From Protula sp. h YS-2021 (lineage: Eukaryota > Annelida > Polychaeta > Sabellida > Serpulidae), in NCBI GenBank assembly GCA_949752745.1, contig OX457028.1:25174927-25238926 (forward strand): a stretch of 64,000 nucleotides of DNA, read 5' to 3'. Both the position numbers and the translations under genes were made by a program. The notes under the pieces are model-generated. The model did no database searches and was not told where the DNA came from. It saw nothing but the letters and a program-made list of their open reading frames with translations. Of the stretch, positions 39,766 to 53,620 are shown piece by piece (positions within the stretch are counted from its first letter, which is position 1; each line of letters begins with the position of its first letter).

Positions 39766-40203
39766 CTGCAATATATACAGGGCACAAGAGGTACCAAACC
39801 CATTAAAAATTCGAAGTACTTTATTCTTTGGATGTTACTCCGACATCTATACAACGTCGATTTTCCACCTTCTATTCAACGAGTGTCAGAGATATCGGAG
39901 TATTGCATGGCATCTAATCCTCAAAAGTCGCCAGACTGGCTGAAAAACAAGTCAAATGCAAACGTTGCTTAATCCACAGATGTAGATAACACCTAATCCC
40001 CAGACGTTTTTAGTAGTATAAATGCTGGTGAATTTCAGGAGGTAAGTCAGAGTATTTTAAAACTACAACGTAGATAATTGCCAGTAATAAAGGCAAGCCA
40101 TAACGGATATATGTACAACAAGAAAAATGAACGAAATTTCACAATGTGGTCTTGTGTTCGGTGAAATATAGCTTGTAAAAGAACTATTAAAACGACCTTA
40201 GAA

Positions 40204-41560
40204 ATGACGGATCCGGAAATTCTAAATATGCATAATCACGACCCTAATCCGGATGAGGTAATAACTTAAAATAAATCACTGGCTTAATTTCTGAAACAAA
40301 AAGCATGCGAATTTCATATTAAAAATATTTAGGTATAATTTAGGTGTAAAATTAGAAAGTAAATAACGCGTGAAGGTGCCCAGTACCTAATCAACTCTAA
40401 ACGTGCCGAAATATCTGAACGTGCGAGACCACTTTTCGGTCAAGAGCCCACTCTTAAGCGAATGATTCAGCGCGATCGCAGCAAAACCGTCCCAATTGTG
40501 CCCGACAGAATTGAGGATCTTATTGTTGATGGGGAGTGGGCTCAAACGGCTGATGCGAATCCTGAACAGTTTCTAATTTATGACAATGGTCAGGATTCAG
40601 AGTCCCGCATTTTAGTGTTTGGATCGCCCGCTGGACTTCGCACGCTTGCCTCAGCGAATATGTGGTTCATGGACGGAAATTTTGCGCTAGCCGCGAGAGG
40701 ATTTCTTCAGCTCTATGCAATTAGGGTGCCATTGGGAAACACTACCGTTGCGACCTTCTATGCCCTAATGGAAGGGCAGTCTCAGGCTTCCTATGAAGAG
40801 CTATTTCGCGCAATTATAGATCAGTGTGAACGCATGGATTTGTTTCCTGACCCGATCACAATTCTCGTGGATTTTGCAATGATTCGCGCACTACAGGAAG
40901 TTCTAGGACCTGAAATCGATATTCGGGGCTGCTTTTACCACTTAACCCAGGAATCTGGCGTAAGATACAGGATCTCGGGTTGGTACAGCAGTATCGCGAC
41001 GACGACGAATTCAAGCATTTTTGTGGAATGCTCGACGGGTTAGCGTTTCTACCCCCAGAAGATGCTGAGGCTGGTTTGGAATACCTACAAGCAAATACCC
41101 CGGACGGAGCCGCGCCGTTAGTGGAATATTTCGCCACAACATACGTCACCGGGACGTTCCGCCGAGTTAACGGCAACCAGAATGGCGAAGCCAAGGTACG
41201 CCTGCGTCGAGACCCACCACGGTTTCCTGTTAATCTTTGGAACGTGCATTTAGCTACCTTGCACGACGAACCACGAACCAACAACCAGCTGGAGGGCTGG
41301 AATAATCGGTTTTCGTTCATAATTGGATCCACCCATCCTTCCATCCGGACGCTGATCGGCGCACTAAAGAAAGAGGATTGTGTCGCACGCACAATGATTG
41401 CCCAGGATGCGATTGGAAATCCGCCCAGGAAAAGCGTTCGATGAGAAAACAAAGACCTACAACAGCGTCTACGTACTCTATGTCGTGATCGTATTGATGG
41501 CCGAAAGACTATTGCTCAGTTTTTGCGCGGAATCGGTCACAACATTCGTTGGAAAGCAAT
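40204..41560 (+). pseudogene. MULE transposase gene, nearly full length, frameshifted
   Basis: 40204-40257 ends a FLYWCH-like module (PEILNMHNHDPNPDEV) at a GTAATA donor-like site. 40375-40945 carries the catalytic region: INSKRAEISERARPLF, WFMDGNFALAARGFLQLYAI (first Asp), SYEELFRAIIDQC, ITILVDFAMIRALQ (second Asp, but the usual following Glu/basic residues are missing) and GCFYHLTQ. A frameshift near 40955 leads to FCGMLDGLAFLPPEDAEAGL, VRLRRDPPRFPVNLWNVHL and RTNNQLEGWNNRFSFI; a second shift after 41440 leads to RTIAQFLRGIGHNIRW. This is the most complete MULE copy here; its right array is probably 41921-42023. Confidence 0.85.
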
Positions 41561-41920
41561 CAATCGTGAGCATCAAGAAGGAGATGCGCAATAGACTGAA
41601 CAATTTAGATATAGATATAGTACAGTAAATACTTCAAGTCGAAAATATAGTGTAAAAATATATTTTTGCAATGGACAAGGCGTTACAGACATTTATAGTC
41701 GTTTATTTGGTGTAAATGAATGTACTTGCTATGGCGCACAGTTTTAACTTTGTTAGAGACATGTAGATGCAGTATAGCGAAGATTTCGAGTAGTAAATAT
41801 CTTGTAAATATATCTGTTTGCTGTGTAATGAAACGCTCATTTGTTAGCGATGGCTAAATGGCAAAATTAAAATCAGATTTAGAAAGTGGAATTATGTGTT
41901 TTAATTGTTGTTTCAAAAAG

Positions 41921-42023
41921 TGAGGCGCACTTTACATTTTGAGGCGTTTTGTCGCAAGGCGTTTTGTTGCGAGGCGTTATGTCGCGAGGCCTTTTATCTC
42001 GAGGCCTTTTGTCGGGATACCGT
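41921..42023. mobile_element. Right terminal array of the MULE at 40.2 kb
   Basis: Five units of (t)gaggcgttttgtcgc. Read inverted they give GGTATCCCGACAAAAGGCC, then ataaaaggcctcgcgacata, which parallels tip plus iterons of the 24.8-kb MULE (ggacaaaatggc, ggacataatggc). It lies about 360 bp after the transposase end in the expected orientation. The left partner was not identified. Confidence 0.55.
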
Positions 42024-45000
42024 TGATTATGCATCGGAGGGTTTTCAGATGCGACTAAAAGCAACGCTTGAAAAACATTGCTTATCCAATGTGTGTTCAT
42101 TGTTGTATCCACAAACGTTGATAAAACACTGATCTATGCTTGTGGCTTATCAAAACCAAATTACTAACAGATTAAAATGTTACAGTTTGACCATGTCAAC
42201 ATTACAGTCTCAAATCAACGTTGGACCGGATTCGCAATATTTGCTGTAGCACATCAAAAGTTGTGCTGTGTTTTGGTGCAAAAGGCAAGCGACATTGTTC
42301 TTGAAAATGGTTTCTAAATTCTAAATATTTAAGTCTTCAGGATTTTAATTTTTGTGATCCCAAGTGTAATTGTCGTGACTCAGTGACAAAAACAGCGTAC
42401 TTTTGATATATTTCTGTGTCCCTTTCTTTAATTTCGCTCTTATTTACTGATTAACCAATAAACGTAAATTCGACTTTCATCCGCAATGAAAGATTTTTCC
42501 ATCCCCTGATTTTCACCCCTTTCCTTTTACACAAGCAAAATTCTTTTCCGTATCATTGACGGTTCGCGCATGCGATGTCTATTTACCGAACAATATATAA
42601 TCTATTGCAGTCACGAGAACCGCGCCAATTTTTGCTTTGCTAATATAAATTTGTGGTTTCATAGGCATATATTCTCTTATATTTACCAACATTTAAGCAC
42701 CCGTTATAATGTTAATGAGCATTTGAAATGCAACGGTAGTGAAGCCATGATCGAAATATCAAGAACTTTTTGATATGTTTTGTAATCTTTCTAATGCATT
42801 TTGGAATTGTTTTACGTGACTAAGAAGGCCGAATACTGATGAGACTATGAGTCTTTTGCATCGATGTGATGAAACCATTTCGATTTTACTAAAGCACACT
42901 GCGTTCTGGGTTATAGTATTGAACTCCATCTTGATATTTCGAATGAAGTAGTGGTGAGAAAAAAGTCATTGTTTACCAATGGAGAGAAATGGCATGCATT
43001 TAGTGATCAGCCCAGCTGTTCGTTACCTTTACTTTGTCAGTGTAGCCCCCCCCCTAGAAAACCTGTCACAACCTAGTGTTGAAAGCAATTATTAATACTA
43101 TGGTATCGAGACAGAATCTGCTTCATAAGTATGGCACTTGTATACTTGTTTAAGTGTCCATAAATTTCTTCGGGAAAAAGTTTCCTCTCACACAGGTAGC
43201 GCAAAGAAAAAAATTAAGTTACAATAAAATGTGAACCTATCTTAGATTTTCATTCTTACGATGGGTTTCCGTCCTTTGTTCCATCAAGACAGCTCTTCCG
43301 AAAAACTACCCTTGGACAGTTAGCGCTACGAGAACCATTTTTGGTAGTGACATACTGCAGCAGGTCTAATTGATCCTCCTCTGATTTTCTTTGAAATTCA
43401 TTTGCATTTTATATGTTAAATCAGACAAACATATTTTACCATTGAATATATACAAGTACACACATGATGGAGAGCTGTAATGGCATGTTGATAGTTCCAC
43501 CATCCACAGAGTGTCAGCAACTATGACCTGTGTGATGTAATCTTGTTACGTTATGTTACGCTGAGAGTACGCAGCATTACTGTTCTAGTTTTCTTTCTTT
43601 GCTCATAGGACTTAAATCTACATTATTTGTCTTGCAGTGTCAGAACTTACCTCAAGGGGTATCGAAATTCAACATATGTTTTCTTGTCATTTATTTCTTT
43701 GTATCAAGAGAATTCACCACTTAAACGTACGTTTGACGGATGTTAGCCTTGTTAACAGTCACAAAATACCCACAAAATGATCACACCAAAACTATCCAAG
43801 CGGACATCGTGTACATCTATCAACTCTTAACCGACTATACTAAACTATACACGTTTCTGTGGCACAAATGTGATTTCTACAATGTCACGTGACTTGCGTA
43901 TGAGAGTGTGGGTTGTGAGCGGCGACCGCCTACAACATCTTCCGGTACCAAGCAAGGGCGATCGTTATTCTGACGAAGGTCGTAAACTTTTCATGTGCAC
44001 TGTGCTACCCATGTAAATCATAGACATAGGTCCTGCCCATGCCATTCTGTGATAAATGGTAGAAACATCCCCTGACGAGGACTTGCAGAAATTAATTACA
44101 AGATCAAATTAAAAAAACTAATAAAAACACCAAAGTTGCGTTTCTCTTCATTAGCTAAAAAAGGTTTCCAAAAAAGTAGGGTATTCGCCAAGACGGATAT
44201 TGTTTGGTATGGTAATTGCAAAAGTAATGCCCACAGTGCAACGAAGAGTGATGTCGATCTATTATTTATCCGCCACCCTCGCTATCCGCCATTCGCCAAC
44301 TTTAGTGGCAAAGAAACGGTCATTTTCTGTGTAAAATAACCCCCGGTTTTCCGCCAATCTGGAGACGGCACACACATTTTTTGTATCGTTACTAAACATG
44401 TTTGTTTGTGTGCATGTGGAATCTGCTACTTAAACACCCAAAGATGTTGTCTTAAAAATAAGCGGTTTTTAATTGTCTGTAGTCAATAGTAATTAATGAT
44501 TTGGTAGTGTCATTTAAGCCTTAAATGGAGATTACGCAGGTATTAAATGAACCGCAAATGTTAATTGCAATCAAGGTGATAGCCGAGTCTCTACAGGTTT
44601 AAAACAGTTTCGTTTGCTTTACCCAGCCTAAAGATGTCCGCATATATTGGGATGAGAAGCTAGACTATTGTTCTTCCTGGCATTATACAAGTTTTTTAGC
44701 ATCCGCAATTTTAATTTCGCTCTCGATGACTAAGTCGGATTTATTTCTCGTGTTTATACTCGGACTTATATCACTTTTCCGTTTCGAACAATTAGCTAGT
44801 AGTCTCAGAGTATTAGAGCAAATATCGAAGATGTTGTATGGATTGTAAAAGTGTCTTTTTTGTTTCATTGCGTGCTTTGAAAATATGTATAAAACATTTC
44901 ATATATAAAATATTAAAAGTTAATATAAATGGAAGAAATATCATACAGTTTGTGATTACTCGCTGATGTATTTCCAGTCTTTTCATAAGCGACTTAAACA

Positions 45001-48000
45001 ACTTCAGATCAATAAGATTTGTTTAAACCATCTTAAACAAGTCATAGCCTGGTCAGATTTAGCTAAACAATGAAGGGCTAGTTACACACACTTGTTCCGT
45101 CGTATGGAACAAGTAAAGGGTTCACCTAGGGCTAACAACGCTATGCTACTTTCAAGCAAAAAACCTAACATAAAGTGTTAGTAAAGTCTTTATGGTTTAA
45201 ACTGTTTAAATCGCTGTATGAACAAAAAATTTATCTCGGTTTTGCCTCGTGAAACCAGTTTAAGGCACTGAGTCTATTTAAATCTCGGTGACTCAGCTAA
45301 GTCGTCTTAAATCTGTTTAAGTCGCTGTATTAAAAGAGTTTTAAATAAAGGTTAAAAAACACCACCAATAGTTTTTGATAAGGTCTTTATCTATGTGCAA
45401 GTAATGTTTTGTGTAAAAGGAAACATCCAATAGGCCAAGCATAAATTTCCTAATATGTTAGCATTTGAAGATTTGTTATTCTGTTTTCTGTATTTATTCT
45501 ATTATTTTTACCCATATATTTTACAGAGTTAGTGAAAAAATGGTTATTGCATCAAAATATATAAATAGGTAACATGTATGATAAATGGACCGTTGGAAAA
45601 AATCGACAAGATTAATATAATAGACAGCATTATGCAAAATATTAGATGAGCTTATATTGTCAACAATCTTGTATTGACTATGAAAACTTAAAAGTCTTAT
45701 CATTTATCAATACCTTTTTTTACATGAAATCTCTACCGTATTTGTCCTATTTGAGGTATATTCCCATCATTATTTATAAATTATTTTGAATCTCTAAACA
45801 TATAGACAACACAAAAAACCGACATACAAAACCAAACAGAAGACATAAGGAAAAGTTTTAACTTGGAAAACATAATTCATTAATAAACATAATTTCTTGA
45901 ATAACGATTTTCACATTTATTGTCCCGCATTGTGTAGTTGTAAAATGTGAAGTTAAAGAATCTAACATTTCGACCAATTAACTTGTTTCAACTGATCAAA
46001 ACTCAAGTTCATCTTTTCGCTGACTGACTGAAATTTATCAGTGTTTCAAATTAATGTAATAACTTAAACTACATATATTCTCTTCTAAAATGACCTTTTA
46101 CTCATTTGTATTATAATAAATTTTACCTCTTGTAAAATAAAAGTTTTTCTTCTCTCATTTGACATCAAATACATTAGATTTGAAAGGTACATTCTGTCAA
46201 AAGGCCTGTCACAATAAACCTTTTACTTGTCCCTATTTTACAAAGGGAAGGTGTTTACAAAATTAATTATCAGTTTGTAGAGTAAGGTGGGGCAAGACAC
46301 CTACCTTAAGCGCGATCGCTCTTATTTTTTTAATCTTTGGGACTTTGAATTCCTTTTTCGTGTGTTTATTAGGCTTGTGGTTCTCTGTCAATATAACACT
46401 TAGAAACTTTCAAGCAAAGTTTATTTCCATCAAAAAATGGGATTGAAAAAAAAATGTCACCACTGGGCGAATTGACCCACGCTTGGAGCAAAACGCCCAC
46501 GGATTGGGCATTTTAAGCCAACATATTAAAAACAAATGAAATGAAAACATTCAGTGCCTCTTCAAAGTCTTTTCACCATATTGCTCCCTTGATGTTGCAC
46601 CATCTTTTAATTAATATCCCAAAAAATCAAACAGAAAAAAGAATAATATCTCATCCCTTTTTTTAAGTATCATATGTATAGTAAGTTTTAATGTCTTAAT
46701 TTACAATCTTCCTATAATTGAGTTATAATTAATATTATATATTTTTATTTATGATTGTGAAATATATCTAAAAAAATATGTAGATGTTTTTTAATTATGA
46801 GGTAAGAGGCCCACCATGGGCTTTTTATCTCAAACAAGGCCTGGGCGTATTACGCCATTGAGGTACACAGTGAAAATGTAACCTTCGGAAATTTATCCCG
46901 TGTTATCGCTCATACATTATTACAAGATTTTAATAAGTAGGATTCATTTATTTAACATGCAATATACCGTTGGAATCTATCATCTTTGAAAAATTTTATA
47001 GCCGCCCAAAAATTGTTAACCCTTATAAGATTGACCGATAAAATAAAGAAAATGTCATAACTTATGAAATTGTGCCACGACTGTTTTCATGATGTGTAAG
47101 TTGTGTTGCCAATAGATGATGTATAAGTACTGTAGTAGCATGTGCAATCAAAGTTTGTGAACTTAGCCTCTTATCCGTGGGCGATTTATCGATGTGCTAT
47201 GAACTGCGTTACTTAAGACGGAACAGAGAAACTTGTGAAGAAAGCAATCACATGGTTCAAATAAAAACTACTTTTCTCTCTGAATTCCTTTAAACGTCCA
47301 TGGCCTCAAAAACCCAAACTGAAAGCTTGTTACATGGTGCTGGATTGTGCCATTCACATACAGAGCTTAATACCTTTTGATATTTTGGATATATTTTTGA
47401 GAATGAAGGCAGCATGAATTTAAATGAGTACCCTCGAAAGTTCACATATGATTATATAACATCAAATGACGTTTAGGGATTCAGTTCTCATAAATTACAA
47501 TTATTCGTTTCATAAATTTCAATTTTGCCAATATTTGCCGTATATGTCTCACCTCTCGGTATTATTAAATTACACTTACTTCAAGTCTGTTATTCTCCCA
47601 AGATAAAGCTATCTGGTACGTAAACTGATCAGTATTCAAATTAGATATTGTAAACTGATCAGTATCAAAATTATACAATGGTTGAATTGTCGTTGAACTC
47701 CGAAGCAATTTTAATTGAAACTTCCAACCGCCCACCTCCAGTGATGTCTTTAACTTACATAATGATGCTTTGGAAATATTTTTCATAACAGACATTTCAG
47801 ACGTTCCAATTTCAATTTTGATACAACTTATGTACTTTTATAGTTATTTATTTTTGCATTTTACAATCGTTTTAAAAATTGGTCTAAATAAGCTTCGAGT
47901 TAGCTTATCACTTTATAAGAACTAAGAAATTAATACCAAAATGTGATTCCATATCGAAACTTAAATTCAAGCAAAATACCAGTGCACTGGTTCTGTAATT

Positions 48001-49000
48001 TTGTAGTTAAAACAGAAAAGAACAACTGATTAAAATGCTCGAGAAGAAATTTCAGACCGACAACTGTTTGTATGAGAGTGATATTTTTTACAGCTTGACA
48101 TACAATTTTATAGCCATTATAAAGCCATTGAGTGTCTATGTGTAAGCATCGAGAAAAAGGTTCCATTTTAAATAGGAAAAAAAGAAAATGACAGCAAAAG
48201 TTATAGAGTTTTCAATGCCAGGAGATATACTTACATTACAAACTCATGCATTGAAAATGTGCTATTTTATTGTGTTAACTCCTTTAAATTGAGATTGGAT
48301 GAAGCATACAACTGTGCTGTTCAAGTTAATAACTTTGATTTTTTTCACTTGATAACCCGAGCAACGTATAATTATCTCACATCATTTATTTCAACGTTGC
48401 AGTGGGTAAATAGACTCTTGTTCCTAAAACAAGGTCTATTTGATAAAGATCTTGCCTCAATATTTTTTAATAGAGTGACAATGTATTAGTTCATAGATAT
48501 AGACATTTCAACGAGAATTATTACAAGCACAAAAAATTGCATTTGTAGGCTGTTTATAGTCAAGACAAGGGTTTAAATTGTTCCTAACATTAAGTCTTCC
48601 ACATATTAGATTCCATAGTGTTTGTTTCAATGGTGCGTTCATCTTGCAGGAACAATTGAAGGTAGATCAGTATCAAGCAGAACTTAACCTAAAATATATT
48701 TTCAAAATACGTTTAATGTGCATAAAAGACTTTTACAGATAAAACTATAACAAGAATGTGGTTCTTTGTTTATATTATTTAATTGACTGAGTGAAAGCGT
48801 TATTCCAGTTCTCCACTTTTATATGAGTTTTTTTTCTAAGAATCGAACAATTTGGAAACATAATTTTCTCATTTGACTCGAATAGTCCCGGCCTAGATAT
48901 CGGCGAGTCAGAGTCGTTGGTACACTAATACCAAGCCTCACTCGAGTATTGCTTTCAAGTGCTAACCCACCTAAAAGTGATGGTGAGGAAGCTATGATAA
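42024..49000. other. Gene-poor AT-rich interval
   Basis: No coding region is supported on either strand. Contents recognised: an inverted copy of the 268-352 repeat at 43260-43380; a 'gtttaagtcgctgta' repeat at 45000-45350 related to 23.2 kb; scattered gggcaagacacc / gaggcccaccatgggc / tccgtgggcgattt words at 46285-46330, 46800-46860 and 47170-47195, possibly one old element with degenerate inverted ends; and a 21-bp duplication (gtaaactgatcagtat) at 47615-47660. Confidence 0.5.
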
Positions 49001-51300
49001 AAAGGAGAACGCGAATTGTAATTTCACTCGTAAAAGGGCATTTACGTAAATAAAACGCCAGCTTTAAGTAGTAAAAGCTCCGAATTATATAGGACTAACA
49101 CAGGTGCAGGGGTTGTCTGCGTTGCCAGCCAAGCCGAGAAAAGTTTTTCCAAGACCTCAGCTTTTACTGGTAAAAGAATACGCGCGGACAATGTGAAGGC
49201 AGAAATAAAACACGGAAGGACGAACGGATACAAAGTGAAGACGCACTAACAGCCAAGCGTCTCAGTTTAACTGACTTTTATCACAAATATGATAATAGAA
49301 CCATGGAAGTCCATGGAATAAACCTGTGACCAAGCACTCTATGACTCTATGTACCGCTTGGTCACTTACAAAAGAGACAGAGAATTAACCATTAAGGCGA
49401 ATAAATGAAACCAAATGACAATGGTACCGCCTTAAAATAACCTAGGCTGGTCAAATAGACCCGTATATAACCAAGAACAAAACTGAAGAATTATAATGCT
49501 TACGTACTGACAATGCATTACAGTAAGAAATAACTGACATTAAGTACTCGTGCAAGACAGATGATCGCACTCCAGTCTGCTCGCCTAATTCATAACCAAG
49601 CATTTTTGTCTCTAGTGGCCAAGATGGACGCACCGGAGATTATATGAAGAGAGAGTGTGCGCACCCTCTAGCCTTCTTACCAAGGGACGATGAAGTACAG
49701 GATCACGCACCAAGACTAGATCTAAACCAACCACAGACTGTGAGCGCACAAGTGAACCAACGCTTAGTCACTGAACCACAACTAGAGCATACGATGCCCC
49801 TATCCTGAGACTGAAGGAGAAAGGAGAGAGAACCCACTCATATCCACACGCACAGCTATCTATGACCTTGATTCTTGCCCTTCTTATACTTGTGAAAGAG
49901 ATTGTCGGAGTGATTGAAGAAAGATTCCTTTTATTTGGGCCTGCCTTAACCCTTGGTAGAGGGTTCCCTGCAAGCAGATAAAGGCTAGTTAGAGACTATT
50001 GTCTCGGCTGCAACGAAATGGCCCAATGGGCATAAGCCCGAGAGTTCGCACTGAGAAAAGTCGTTGACTTAGTACTTAATGAGTTTGGTGATGACCAACA
50101 ACCCGCTGGCACTGGGCATAGCGAGATCAGGATTGGCTCGGCATCATCGTCTACTAGGGTTGGTAGCGTTATTTGCTCGAACATACCAACACCTGTGGTG
50201 GCAATATGCGTCTGACCCATGAAACCTGATCTTGAGCGAAGGAAAACCTTATTCCGCTCACCGTTTTCTTGAGAATTTGAAGGTCTCAGGCATCGATTTC
50301 CGCTCTCCTTTAGCTTGAGGCCAACGCTAAAAGGAAAGTGAACCTTACCGTTGCATTTTTAGAAGAGCTTACACCATCCCCGAATATGTCTGTTCTCTGT
50401 CCGTACCACAAGACCAAGGAAAGATCCCACTTCTCTATGTTTGCACTTGCAGGGAGGGGGAGGGGGACTGACCTTGAAGTGTCTAAATAGCATAGACAGG
50501 GCAGGGTCCTTCCCTGGGTCATAACCAGTAGCTTAGAAAAGATGGTCCAAGAAATCAGCTAACACTGCCGGTGTGGCTTGGAACGGATACAAATGCTGGC
50601 AAACTTATTCCAGTCCGACCGTTAGATCCTCGCTGTGGATTCTCTATAGTTATTTAACATTTCCTCTGTTAGTATTTTTAGAAAGGCCTTGTTTTTTCTA
50701 AGAAGGCCGGGACAGACACCACAGCTGTAAGTCCAAGAGGTGGTTGTCGGATGATTGAACCACCAGTGGGGCTGAGACAGGGGTGGCAAGGCAGTTTCAG
50801 CGGGGGTTTAATCACGCGCTTGGTTAAGAGAGGGAAAAGGAACATGTGATGATCAAGGGGCTATCAGGAGTAGGTGCTTAGGTCTAAGTACCAAGACTGG
50901 TTAGTTCACTGTAAGACTGGTTGAGGGGGAAAGGCATACAGGACTTCGTCCCTCGGCCACTTGCAGATTAGGGCGTCGATTGCCCATACCTGAGCATCTG
51001 GGCATGGGAAGACATACCTTGGTAGCTTGGTCGTCATTGCTTTTGCAGACAGGACCAGCGCTGGTCTTCCTTGGCACCTTTCTCCAGCGGGACGACTGCG
51101 GCCTGGGTAACTCGACTGTGGCCAAGCGGAATGGGAATTGACAAGGGAATGGAAACGGGCAACACCGGCTGGTCACCTGCAAGCATCACTTTCTCCAGGT
51201 CCGGGGCCTGTCTCTTAAGCTGACTTTGCATGGCCAAGAATGAAGACAGATTTAAGGAGTCTGACTGTGATAATGGCGGCGTATCCACTGCATGCAAAAG
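49001..51300 (-). pseudogene. Decayed, internally deleted DIRS copy
   Basis: Read on the minus strand (right to left) the segments are: 51297-51034, Gag-like (SDSLNLSSFLAMQSQLKRQA, compare GEFSAFFSMQAQLQKQ of the intact element); about 51010-50900, the end of the RNase H frame (WAIDALICKWPRDEVLYAFP); 50522-50310, YR (EKWDLSLVLWYGQRTDIFGD, RFTFLLALA); 50220-49979, YR again (MGQTHIATTGVGMFEQITLP, GLCPLGHFVAAETIV). The element terminus follows at 49090-49001. RT is missing and gag is placed next to RNase H, so an internal deletion preceded or accompanied decay. Many stops. Confidence 0.8.
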
Positions 51301-52289
51301 AGAAGTGTCAGGGCGTGGGGGATACCGAAATCACCCACCCGGCTAGCATACCATGTGTTTGACTGTGTGTGTTTATTTAAATGTCACATCCTCCTTGGGC
51401 AGGGCACCTAGGGCTGCAATAAAAATCAGATTCCTCGGATAAGACTTTCTCGGTCTTTTGATGTAAGGCATGGGGGCTTGCCTTTCTGAGCTGAATTTGA
51501 ATAAGTTATCTCGAACTCAGCTGTCACTCGAAGAATATTGACCTAGGAGAGCAGTAGGACCAGCAGCAATTGAACTAGGTGACTGACTCAATGCCTCAGC
51601 TGTTAGACGCCTTCACAATTCATATACGTAACTCAATACTTAGAAGACAAAGCTAGAACACAGTACGACCTACTATTGACTTGAAACGTAAGATTGGGGT
51701 GAAATAAAACCATTAATACTAAAAGATTCACCTGATTCTAGAACAAAATGTTAAGTTTTACTAACTCAAAACTAAACCAGAGTAGATAGCACCAGAATAA
51801 ATCACAACACTGTTGACATGAACACTGTGGTGTCAACACTGAGAAAAACAACTGAAACTAAGGAGTGACACAGTCGCACACCCAGGCTAGTACCTTTGTG
51901 GGCGCTCTAAGCAGAGACGGGGTCAGACCAACGCTTGGTAAATAATGAGTCCAAGCCCAACGTCGCTGCAATCAGTGCGTACCAGCTGTTGGTTTTCTGA
52001 CCAACGAAACCAAACTGTGTAAACCGAGTAAAATAGGTTCTTTCCATTGGTTGTAGCCTGTGGACTTCATCTGGAACCGATAGTAGTCCTATAACTTCTT
52101 ATAGAACCTATCTTAGGTTTTCCTGAGTAAAAAAGTGGCCTATAAAGTCTGACCCCATGCCTGAGGGGTGGGGAGGGGGTGGCTTGAACAATTCTCCCTT
52201 AGACTTACCGCAGCAATCAGTGGACTTATTCCACTGGAACTGTTACACTCTCGTTATGTTCACCTTTAAAGCTACTTCGTATTTTTCCC

Positions 52290-52690
52290 CAGGAACACCA
52301 TAGAAAAGTCTTCAGGAAGGTCGTGTTAGGCACCACATATGGAGATACAGGAAGTGTTGACTAGAGTGGAAGTACAACCAATGGGGTTGGTTCAAGATAT
52401 GAGGTTGGTGAGGGATCTGCAGAACCTTCACCGTCTCTCATCTAGCTAAGAGGGGAGCTTCTGGGGACCAGTTTGCTAGTGCGCTAGGGCCTAACGAATC
52501 TTTGGATCATTCTTAGCAGGATGGCCTTTGGGGGAAGAACGTACAGAACGTCACCCAACAGTTTTTCAGGAAGGTTGAATTGGGCATATCATAGTCGGAC
52601 ATTCGGACAGTTGGACAGGAGCGGGATCGGATGGTAGTGCAAGCGATGGGGTTGGTTCAGGATTTGACGAGATAGCCAAGAAGTGTCCTA
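52290..52690. repeat. ~260-bp spaced direct duplication within DIRS debris
   Basis: The words ttcaggaaggt(c/t)g, ttgg/ttaggca, atag/atgg and catggggttggttcag/aatggggttggttcaag occur in the same order from about 52300 and again from about 52563, with diverged intervening bases. Confidence 0.65.
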
Positions 52691-52990
52691 AGACCGAGAT
52701 GCTATAGGCGCTCGAGCCTCAGTTCAAGGACTCTGGCGTATAGAGGGGGCGTAAAAACTTCGTCCTACGGCGACTAGCAAATCAGTGCGTTGACCGCTCA
52801 GGCTTGTTAATGTGGGTGACACGTGCCTTGTGGAAGGGGTAGGTCGTCCGGGAATTGGCAAACAGATCCACGGCCTGCCCGAGAAGCCAAGCCCGACAGG
52901 ACGCCAAATGCTATAGCATGTGCATGTTACGCCATGTATATTGCGATCTCCAGAATTTACCAATTGTTTTCTATTTTTGCAGCTGTATTT
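52300..52990 (-). pseudogene. Second decayed DIRS fragment (RNase H region), partly duplicated
   Basis: The minus-strand reading of about 52880-52740 gives VDLFANSRTTYPFHKARVTH, like IDLFANSMTTQLPRF of the intact element, followed by an EVFTPPLY-type end. 52680-52600 and 52420-52340 each read NQPH(R/W)L-Y-H..., both like SQPHWHHLHPAPHLLNLHLW near the RNase H C-terminus. So that end is present twice, about 260 bp apart. This material lies upstream of the gag piece at 51.3 kb, so the locus is a composite of at least two fragments. Confidence 0.65.
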
Positions 52991-53409
52991 AATCGTTTCA
53001 TTTTCGGTTCCGTTTTAATATGTCCAGTGTTTTGGACAGAGGCATAAAAATTTAGGATAAACTGCCACTCCTTACAGTGATGTAACTAAAAATCCTTTTG
53101 GTTAACGAAAAGTTAGGGGTGTTAGATCTCTGGATTTTTGACGCTAACATGGCTTTGGTACAGCATTTGGTATTGACTGAATTCCTTCTATTACAAGAAT
53201 ACCGTCCTTTGTCTCTTGTGACTAATATCACTTTGATTCACCATTTTTATTTTAAGTTCAATCGAAGTGATCTAGAAATTAAGTTTAAATCTTGTTATGC
53301 TGTGTAGCAAAAATAAATAAATGCCTGGTGGCCTCTGACCATAAGTCACCAGAAATTCTCTCATTTTGGGCAGATTTCAAAACTAGCGAGTAAAAATTTG
53401 ACACACGAC

Positions 53410-53620
53410 CCAGTAAAGACTGAGATGTTCAACCAACGTTGGATAAATGTCGTCCCCGACGCCGGATCAACATCGGGATTTGGTTGTTATGGAAGTCGAA
53501 AAACATCTACATTCCATTAACAAAACGTCTAATCAACGGTGCGTAAAGGTTGCACATAGAAGCTGAAACAACGTCTATCTTCCGGCGTTGTGTAAGCATC
53601 GGGGAAAGCGACGATGTATA
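53410..53620. mobile_element. Fragment of the CGACGTC/CAACGTT MITE family
   Basis: caaccaacgttggataaatg, tcaacatcgggatttggttg, ttatggaagtcgaaa, cgtctaatcaacggtgcgta and aaggttgcac follow the same order as in 2330-2470. A similar partial copy is at 57800-57955, ending in tgttagctagga, a worn form of the tttgctggga tip. Confidence 0.6.

Noticed and set aside
43260..43380. Minus-strand open frame of about 50 codons (EEDQLDLLQYVTTKNG...) ending at a GTAAGA donor-like site
   Set aside because: The same sequence, inverted and without the open frame, is present at 268-352, so it is an interspersed repeat; no polypyrimidine tract precedes it.
44136..44339. Open frame of 67 codons in the gene-poor interval
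   Set aside because: No conserved motif, no splice or start context, length within chance expectation.
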